A DNA stretch of 9,009 nt from Tannerella sp. (GTDB taxonomy: Bacteria; Bacteroidota; Bacteroidia; Bacteroidales; Tannerellaceae): contig JAITPH010000154.1 in NCBI GenBank assembly GCA_031289515.1, positions 1-9,009 on the forward strand. Direction: 5' to 3'. The first letter of the stretch is position 1, and each line of letters opens with the position of its first letter. Positions 5,301 to 9,009 of the stretch are shown piece by piece. Position numbers and translations under genes: made by a program. The notes below the pieces were generated by a model. That model had not been told where the DNA came from and did no database searches. It worked only from the letters and a program-made list of their open reading frames with translations.

Positions 5301-8206
5301 TGATAGATCCGTGCGTTTTTGTCGACGACGACCAACAGGCGTATTTCTACTACGGCGGAGGCTCGAAATGCAAGGGCGGCAAACTGAAGGACAATATGAT
5401 CGAACTCGACGGCGCTTTGCAGGACATGACCGGATTGGACGACTTCCACGAAGCGGCATGGGTTTTCAAGCGCGAAGGCGTTTATTATATGATGTATGCC
5501 GATAACTCGCGCGGCCGTAACCGTTTGCGTTATGCCACAAGCAACAGTCCGCTTGGGCCATGGACTTTTCGCGGCGTCGTTTTAGACCAAATCAGCTCCG
5601 ATACAAGTCACGGCTCAATCGTCGAATACAAGGGTCAATGGTATCTTTTCTACCATACATGCGACATTTCCGGACGCGGAAACCTGCGTTCCATCTGTTT
5701 CGACAAGCTATTTTTCAATCCCGACGGCACGATTCAAAAAGTCATCCCCACATCGGGACTTGAGGCAAGTCAGCGCAAGACAGGTATCACAACCAATTGG
5801 TATGACCGCGCTCAAATCGTCGGAAACGACGGCGTCAAGCCCGAAGGCAGAAATGTATTGTGGTATCGAAACTCCGCAAAGGTCTGGGAGGAAGCGCTTC
5901 CGATAGCAAACGGCAAACTTGGCGCGATGATTTTCGGCGGAGTAGCCGACGAGCGCATACAATTGAACGAAAACACGCTGTGGGACGGCTATCCGTTAGA
6001 CCCGAACAACCCCGAAGGACGAAAAGCATTGCCCGAAGTGCAACGCCTGCTGTTTGAAAATCAAAATAATGAAGCCGTAAAATTGGCTGCAAAAACGATG
6101 ATGGGCAATCCACAGGGCGTGAAATCGTATCAGTCGTTAGGTGAATTGTGGTTTGATACGCCCGAAAAGACTGCCGGAAATTATGTCCGCAGCCTCGATC
6201 TTTCGACCGGTATCGCCGTTACCAAATATGTTTCCGGCGGCGTAAATTATACTCGCGAATATTTTGCTTCGGCGGTAGATAACGTAATTGTAGTCAGGAT
6301 TACAGCCGACCAAAAACAGAAAATCAACCTGTCGCTGACTTTACGCCGCGACCGCGACGCACGCGCTTCGGCTCTGCAATCCGACGCCAATTCGTTGCTA
6401 TTGAGCGGACAAATATCTACAGGAGAGAGGAATCGCAGGGGCGCTTCTTCCGGTGACGAGAACAATCGGCAACGCGGCGTCAGCTTTGCCGCTCAGGTGA
6501 AAGCGCTGACCGAAAGCGGTACAGTCAGGGTATTTAACGATCCGTTCTCGCATACCGAACTGCTGACGGTTAAGGATGCCGATACGCTGACGCTTGTCAT
6601 CTCCGGCGCTACCGATTATCCGGGAATGGCGAATCTGGCTAAAGGCATCAACGAATTTTCGGGTGATCCGATCAAGAAATGCGAAGACATTATTAATAAG
6701 GCGATTCAAAAGTCATACGGCGAACTGAAAGACGCTCATATAGCCGATCATCAGCAATATTTCAACCGGGTATCGCTTGATTTGGGCGACATCCCTGCCG
6801 AAATCGCCGCGTTGCCGACCGACGAAAGGCTTGCTTTGGCGCGTAAGACCGAAACGCCTGACGCCGGACTGGTCGAGACTTATTTCCAGTTCGGACGGTA
6901 TCTGTTGATAGGCTCGTCGCGACCGGGCGGTATGCCTGCCAACCTGCAAGGCATCTGGGCTTGGCAGATGAACGCTCCGTGGAACGCCGATTTTCACACT
7001 AATATCAATTTCCAGATGAATTACTGGCCTTCCGAAATTACTAATTTGTCGGAACTTCATGTTCCGATGTTTGATTTGACGGATGTTCTGATAAAACCGG
7101 GCGAAAAATCGGCTGATGCAATTTACGGCGCGCGGGGATGGGTTGTTCATCACCTGACCGACGCATGGGGCTTTACCGCTCCTGCCGACGGTCCGCAGGG
7201 TATATGGCCTGTAGGCTCGGCTTGGTTGGCTCAACATCCTTGGGAACATTATACATATACCGGCGACAAGGAGTTTCTTGCTAAACGCGCTTACCCGATT
7301 ATGAAAGGCGCTGCCCGCTTTATCATGGATTTTCTGGTCGAAGCGCCTGCCGGTACGGCTTATGCGGGTAAACTGGTGACTAATCCCTCGTATTCTCCGG
7401 AAAATTCTTTTGTCTTGCCGAGCGGCGAACATACCGTATTTACTTACGGCGCTACGATGGTTATAGAATTTATTCATAACTTGCTGACTAACTGTATTGA
7501 CGATTGTAAAGTCCTGAATATCGACAAGGCTTTCCGCAAGGAATGTGAAAATACCCTGAAACGACTGCCGGATATTCAAATCAGCAAGACGACCGGGCGC
7601 ATCCTCGAATGGGCTGAAGATTACAAGGAAGTCGAGCCGCATCACCGTCATACGTCGCATTTGTTCGGCGTGCATCCGGGCAATCAGATAACGGTTGTAG
7701 GAACGCCGGAACTTGCCGAAGCAGCCCGCAAAACGCTTATCGCACGCGGCGACGACGGCACTGGCTGGGGCTTGGCTTGGAAAATCAATATGTGGAATCG
7801 CTTGCAGGACGGTGACCATGCTTTCAAACTGCTTTCGGTATTGTTGAGCCGCAAGACGCTGCCTAACCTGTTCGACGACCATCCTCCTTTCCAGATAGAC
7901 GGTAACTTCGGCGCTACGGCTGCTATTGCCGAGATGCTGGTACAAAGTCAGTTGAAGTTGGCGGACGGCAGTTATGAGGTGCAGTTATTGCCTTCGCTTC
8001 CGTCGGCGTTGCCCTCCGGCTCGGTTAAAGGACTGCGGGCGCGTGGCGGTTTTATTGTCGATATAGCCTGGGAAAACGGCGAATTAAAAGAAGCCCGCAT
8101 CAAATCGACAATAGGAGGCAAATTAAACCTTCGTTTAGGCAACATCTCCGCCGTCCACAAACTCGCCAAAGGCAAAGAGCTTGTCGTCGGAAAAGAGCTT
8201 AAATAG
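2306..8206 (+). CDS. Secreted five-domain carbohydrate-active enzyme: SGNH hydrolase - alpha/beta hydrolase - GH71/99-like - GH43 - GH95
   Basis: A 1966-residue protein encoded by one uninterrupted frame. It starts with a signal peptide (residues 1-19, RR then a hydrophobic core, likely cleavage VSG|Q). Cys14 sits in a poor lipobox, so a soluble periplasmic or exported enzyme is likelier than a lipoprotein. Domains: SGNH hydrolase (about 21-210), alpha/beta hydrolase (about 215-472), GH71/99-like (about 478-864), GH43 (about 866-1150) and GH95 (about 1183-1964). Expected catalytic residues are visible in each. Linkers are only about 5-30 residues, with no Ser/Thr-rich spacers, carbohydrate-binding module or C-terminal sorting domain. 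The frame is open upstream to a TTG at 2135, and there is an in-frame ATG at 2258, but both precede the -7 box; the ATG at 2306 starts directly before the signal peptide. Family knowledge points to removal of acyl, pentose and fucose/galactose decorations from a plant-type polysaccharide; the exact substrate is not determinable here. Confidence 0.93.
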   Translation: MRRLFFYFMLLFVCLQVSGQTKIVCIGASITEGGYLPNAKENAYPGQLQSLLGTAYTVENYGVSSATMLKNGNFPYWKTDAYKKALKSNPDIVFIDLGGNDAKAVNRKYYGEMEQDCSEMIRSFKELPSHPRVIVILPTAFFVKDTNGIYDRVSRNQVTPLLLKAALKENVETIDMHPLLVDRSDLIPDGIHPNLKGSEIMAKRMFQQITFQVDNFFDIFKSLKNAGIDYKISSFAGYQCADFRLNGRECKVVKPKKTAAGHPWIWHTRFFGHEPQTDIALLERGYHLVYNDQAERMGNKQNIDEWNEFYKLLNDNGLSQKAVLEGMSRGGVYVFNWAAANPDKVAAVYVDNPLLDMKAMYFGPDGKAKPENEITKGIKENWGIERSRIKSFKESPIDKIDAIVKGKYPILILCAELDEAAVNSQNAFPFEKKIKEKGGEITVIEKKGFKHHPHSFPNPTYIVDFIEKAVNKDALLSVRKYDSYKGLVMAGYQGWFSCPGDGADRDWYHYSGRDGLFKPGVCTIDMWPDVSEYSKTYKTEFTFADGSPAYVMSEYDESTVETHFRWMREYGVDGVFVQRFVAEIKRPKSYNQLNKVWESAINAANANNRAISIMYDLSGMVPGDEQLVLDDIDAISAKYDIKERKNNPSYLHHNGKPLVAVWGVGFNDRRRYGFKEAEIIIDALIKRGFSILIGVPTHWREMHSDTMEDPELHRLIKKCDIVMPWLVGRFDEEKFPPFAKIVKEDIVWCKENNVDYAPLAFPGFSWINMNKRSNPIPRNRGSFYWKQLSSHIANGAEMLYLAMFDEIDEGTAIFKVATKVPVGDSYFLPLDADLGNDYYLFLAGSAGKILKNEMPLTTTIPVRGKQSANPFIRDLYTADPSAHVWADGRLYVYPSHDVDPPRGCDLMDRYHVYSTDDMTNWTDHGEILNSGQVEWGRKEGGFMWAPDCAYKNGTYYFYFPHPSGTDWNNTWKVGVASSKSPVGDFKVEGYFAGIDSFAMIDPCVFVDDDQQAYFYYGGGSKCKGGKLKDNMIELDGALQDMTGLDDFHEAAWVFKREGVYYMMYADNSRGRNRLRYATSNSPLGPWTFRGVVLDQISSDTSHGSIVEYKGQWYLFYHTCDISGRGNLRSICFDKLFFNPDGTIQKVIPTSGLEASQRKTGITTNWYDRAQIVGNDGVKPEGRNVLWYRNSAKVWEEALPIANGKLGAMIFGGVADERIQLNENTLWDGYPLDPNNPEGRKALPEVQRLLFENQNNEAVKLAAKTMMGNPQGVKSYQSLGELWFDTPEKTAGNYVRSLDLSTGIAVTKYVSGGVNYTREYFASAVDNVIVVRITADQKQKINLSLTLRRDRDARASALQSDANSLLLSGQISTGERNRRGASSGDENNRQRGVSFAAQVKALTESGTVRVFNDPFSHTELLTVKDADTLTLVISGATDYPGMANLAKGINEFSGDPIKKCEDIINKAIQKSYGELKDAHIADHQQYFNRVSLDLGDIPAEIAALPTDERLALARKTETPDAGLVETYFQFGRYLLIGSSRPGGMPANLQGIWAWQMNAPWNADFHTNINFQMNYWPSEITNLSELHVPMFDLTDVLIKPGEKSADAIYGARGWVVHHLTDAWGFTAPADGPQGIWPVGSAWLAQHPWEHYTYTGDKEFLAKRAYPIMKGAARFIMDFLVEAPAGTAYAGKLVTNPSYSPENSFVLPSGEHTVFTYGATMVIEFIHNLLTNCIDDCKVLNIDKAFRKECENTLKRLPDIQISKTTGRILEWAEDYKEVEPHHRHTSHLFGVHPGNQITVVGTPELAEAARKTLIARGDDGTGWGLAWKINMWNRLQDGDHAFKLLSVLLSRKTLPNLFDDHPPFQIDGNFGATAAIAEMLVQSQLKLADGSYEVQLLPSLPSALPSGSVKGLRARGGFIVDIAWENGELKEARIKSTIGGKLNLRLGNISAVHKLAKGKELVVGKELK
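2366..2935 (+). other. Domain 1: SGNH/GDSL-type esterase domain
   Basis: Residues about 21-210 of the multidomain protein. All four SGNH blocks are visible: block I CIGASITEGG with nucleophile Ser29 (Ala replaces the Asp of the classical GDS), block II NYGVSS with Gly62, block III LGGND with Asn100, and block V PDGIHPN with Asp189 and His192. Such domains hydrolyse carboxylic esters; in polysaccharide-degrading proteins they commonly remove acetyl groups. The acyl group and sugar here are not predictable from the motifs alone. Confidence 0.9.
2948..3721 (+). other. Domain 2: alpha/beta hydrolase domain
   Basis: Residues about 215-472. The nucleophile elbow GMSRGG places Ser328 in a G-x-S-x-G motif. 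The acid is probably Asp418 in LILCAELDEAA, and the base one of His451/452/454 in GFKHHPHSFPNP. The strand and helix order (PWIWHTRFFGHEP as an oxyanion-side strand, LLERGYHLVY, then the elbow) fits the fold. The activity is most likely esterase, acting beside the SGNH domain on different acyl groups, but a peptidase-like or acyl-transfer role cannot be excluded. Confidence 0.85.
3737..4897 (+). other. Domain 3: glycoside hydrolase family 71/99-like domain
   Basis: Residues about 478-864. The start VMAGYQGWFSCPGDG, the central WPDVSEY, MYDLSG and VPTHWRE motifs, and FPGFSWINMN followed by MFDEIDEGTAIFK resemble Bacteroidota proteins annotated as GH71/99-like or 'xylosidase/arabinosidase'. Glu806 and Glu809 in EIDEGT have the same E-x-x-E-G-T spacing as the catalytic pair of GH99 endo-alpha-mannosidases. 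The fold would be a TIM barrel. The substrate of this GH99-like group is not established to my knowledge. Confidence 0.8.
4901..5755 (+). other. Domain 4: glycoside hydrolase family 43 beta-propeller domain
   Basis: Residues about 866-1150. The three acidic residues of the family are in place: Asp879 in YTADPSAHVW (base), Asp1001 in AMIDPCVFVDDD (pKa modulator) and Glu1049 in FHEAAWVFKR (acid). Propeller-blade motifs YVYPSHD, YHVYSTDDMTNWTDHG, MWAPDCAYKNGTYYFYFP, RYATSNSPLGPWTFRG and SHGSIVEYKGQWYLFYH are visible. GH43 enzymes remove alpha-L-arabinofuranose, beta-xylose or sometimes beta-galactose; I cannot assign the subfamily with confidence. Confidence 0.92.
5852..8197 (+). other. Domain 5: glycoside hydrolase family 95 domain (alpha-L-fucosidase or alpha-L-galactosidase)
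   Basis: Residues about 1183-1964, the length of a complete stand-alone GH95. It opens with WEEALPIANGKLGAMIFGG and NENTLWDGYP, the usual N-terminal beta-sandwich. The (alpha/alpha)6 barrel carries NLQGIWAWQMNAPWNADF, then TNINFQMNYWPSE with Asn1566 and Asn1568 (base-assisting pair), RILEWAEDY with Glu1768 (general acid) and FQIDGNFG with Asp1865, equivalent by motif to the catalytic residues described for bifidobacterial AfcA. A charged, probably flexible stretch at 1372-1391 interrupts the beta-sandwich. The family includes alpha-1,2-L-fucosidases and alpha-L-galactosidases, and I cannot separate these here. Confidence 0.93.
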
Positions 8207-8250
8207 TTGGAAGTTGAAAATTAACAGGATTTTTTTCGTGGCTTGATAGG

Positions 8251-8353
8251 GTCATGTCGACCTAAGCGATGAAGGAACGTAATGGAGACATCTGTTTGTA
8301 TGATATGGCCGCCTTTATGCCTAAGCAGATGTCTCCACTACGGTCGACGTGAC
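8251..8353. repeat. Palindromic intergenic repeat, copy 1
   Basis: The outer arms GTCATGTCGAC (8251-8261) and GTCGACGTGAC (8343-8353) pair with one mismatch. The inner arms TGGAGACATCTG (8283-8294) and CAGATGTCTCCA (8326-8337) pair perfectly. The loop contains GCCGCCTTTATG, which is also present in copy 2. The left arm has 20 bases between outer and inner stems while the right has only 5, so this copy looks partly decayed compared with copy 2. I recall similar palindromes (variants of GTCATTTCGACC...GTGGAGAAATCT) scattered between genes in Bacteroidota genomes. Confidence 0.85.
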
Positions 8354-8370
8354 GGGAGGGAGACGGGAAC

Positions 8371-8478
8371 GTCATGTCGACCGGAGCGAAGCGCAGTGGA
8401 GACATCTGTCATCCGATAAAGCCGCCTTTATGTCCAAACAGATGTCTCCACTACGCTGCGCAACGGCGTCGACATGAC
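8371..8478. repeat. Palindromic intergenic repeat, copy 2
   Basis: The outer arms GTCATGTCGAC (8371-8381) and GTCGACATGAC (8468-8478) are perfect inverted copies. The inner arms AGTGGAGACATCTGT (8395-8409) and ACAGATGTCTCCACT (8438-8452) form a perfect 15-bp stem. The 28-base loop again contains GCCGCCTTTATG. It starts exactly 120 bp after copy 1 in the same orientation. The sequence CGGAGCGAAGCGCAGTGGAGA is close to the intact form of this class of repeat as I recall it, so copy 2 is the better preserved unit. Confidence 0.88.
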
Positions 8479-8509
8479 GGGATAGAACGCCATCACAACC
8501 GGATGCAGC

Positions 8510-8549
8510 AAAAAAACTCCCCCTGCCATACAAGTACGACAGGGGGAAG
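8510..8549 (-). terminator. Rho-independent terminator, leftward, without an adjacent gene
   Basis: TCCCCCTG (8518-8525) pairs with CAGGGGGA (8540-8547) around a 14-base loop. On the minus strand the stem is followed by AG and seven T (complement of 8510-8516), the classical terminator form. On the plus strand no T-tract follows, so it would be a weak terminator for the large gene upstream. No minus-strand gene is visible to its right in the window. Confidence 0.65.
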
Positions 8550-8614
8550 TTCCCAATCAATTCTTAATAACCTGAGTTTTGGATAAAAAAAAGTAAAAAG
8601 GTGGTAAGTATCAG

Positions 8615-8953
8615 ATGATTTTCGTATCTTTACGGCTGATAAACAATAAGATAAACGAAAGTCATGAGCCTACCAACGATGGCATTCATCCTGTTACCGG
8701 CATCGGAAACAACATAAAAAACCGGCTTATGCCACCCGGAGACCGCATCCTGCTGCGAAAACGCTCTGTCATTGAAACAATTAACGGTGAACTGAAAAAC
8801 ATCTGCAATATTGAACATTCGCGTCATCGCTCCATTCACAATTTCATTATGAACCTGATTGCCGCACTTGGAGCATACTGCTTTTTCGACAAAAAGCCCG
8901 CTATTAAAACAGATATTGAACCCCAATACGGGCAGTTGGCGCTGTTTCAATAG
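8615..8953 (+). pseudogene. IS982-family transposase remnant, 5' truncated
   Basis: The open frame encodes 112 residues, of which about 91 (from 8678, DGIHPVTG onward) look like the C-terminal third of an IS982-family DDE transposase. The hallmark is ILLRKRSVIETINGELKNI followed by IEHSRHRSIHNFIMNLIAALGAYCFF and KKPAI. The Glu at 8774-8776 would be the third acidic residue of the DDE triad; the two Asp residues and the N-terminal domain are absent, so it cannot be active. The first 20 or so residues of the frame do not resemble transposase, which places the truncation point between about 8640 and 8678. IS982 transposases are usually near 300 residues. Confidence 0.8.
8625..8632 (+). promoter_or_regulatory. 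Possible degenerate Bacteroidota -7 box
   Basis: TATCTTTA matches TAnnTTTG in seven of eight positions. It is followed after about 30 bases by an ATG at 8664 that opens only a 17-codon frame (MSLPTMAFILLPASETT) in a different frame from the transposase remnant. It may be the leftover promoter and first codons of a gene cut by the mobile element, or chance. Confidence 0.25.
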
Positions 8954-9009
8954 CCTGCAATAATATGCTTTCTTAAACCGGTTTTCTGATAACGATCCCG
9001 TTTTTAGAA
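8954..9009. other. Short 3' tail beyond the transposase remnant
   Basis: The 56 bases after the transposase stop contain no gene. They probably hold the right end of the insertion element, but I cannot identify the terminal inverted repeat because no left end is present for comparison and the window stops here. Confidence 0.35.

Larger units (their letters stand above)
8207..8614. other. Gene-free spacer with repeats and a leftward terminator
   Basis: No coding sequence is convincing in these roughly 400 bases. Short open frames here run through the palindromic repeats and resemble no protein family I know. A seven-T run at 8230-8236 lies 24 bp past the stop of the large gene, but without a convincing GC-rich stem before it. 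The end of 8207-8614 is A-rich (8584-8599). Confidence 0.6.

Noticed and set aside
6713..7945. 410-codon open frame on the minus strand
   Set aside because: It is fully antisense to the conserved GH95 domain and shows no recognisable protein motif; codon bias of the real gene explains it.
8251..8478. CRISPR array
   Set aside because: Only two units, each a long internal palindrome with a conserved loop and only a 17-bp gap between units; no spacer-repeat periodicity and no cas genes.
8374..8586. Small plus-strand frame of 70 codons, and a 62-codon minus-strand frame at 8372-8560, across repeat copy 2
   Set aside because: Both translate the palindromic repeat and the terminator; no protein similarity is evident.
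8630..8950. 106-codon minus-strand frame
   Set aside because: Antisense to the transposase remnant, with no recognisable motif.

Overview
The window looks like a chromosomal segment from a member of the Bacteroidota, probably Bacteroidales. The reasons are a Bacteroidota-type promoter (TAnnTTTG box), start codons without a clear Shine-Dalgarno sequence, GH95/GH43/GH99-like polysaccharide-degrading domains, a PutA-type C-terminus, an IS982-family transposase remnant, and a palindromic repeat of a kind I recall from Bacteroidota genomes. I cannot name the genus from the sequence.

Layout, all genes on the + strand. (1) Positions 1-1625: the 3' part of a PutA-like proline catabolism gene. It carries the aldehyde dehydrogenase (P5C dehydrogenase) module and the PutA C-terminal tail; the 5' part lies outside the window. 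(2) 1635-2138: a small GNAT acetyltransferase 9 bp downstream, probably in the same transcript. (3) 2139-2305: an AT-rich intergenic region holding a striking 72-bp inverted repeat whose arms are each a tandem duplication of an 11-bp unit, abutting a Bacteroidota promoter. (4) 2306-8206: one very large secreted protein of 1966 residues. It contains, in order, a signal peptide, an SGNH/GDSL hydrolase, an alpha/beta hydrolase, a GH71/99-like domain, a GH43 beta-propeller and a complete GH95 domain. Recognisable catalytic residues are present in all five domains. (5) 8207-9009: no intact gene. There are two tandem copies of a long palindromic repeat, a rho-independent terminator pointing left with no gene to serve, and a 5'-truncated IS982-family transposase.

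The large protein is the main item of interest. Two esterase-type and three glycosidase-type modules are joined with very short linkers, as if a small polysaccharide side-chain removal pathway had been fused into one polypeptide. A decorated, acylated plant cell-wall polysaccharide carrying L-fucose or L-galactose and arabinose or xylose (for example rhamnogalacturonan II or glucuronoarabinoxylan) is a plausible substrate, but that is inference. The double-repeat palindrome directly upstream of its promoter suggests dedicated transcriptional control. I see no metabolic link between this enzyme and the proline catabolism operon before it.
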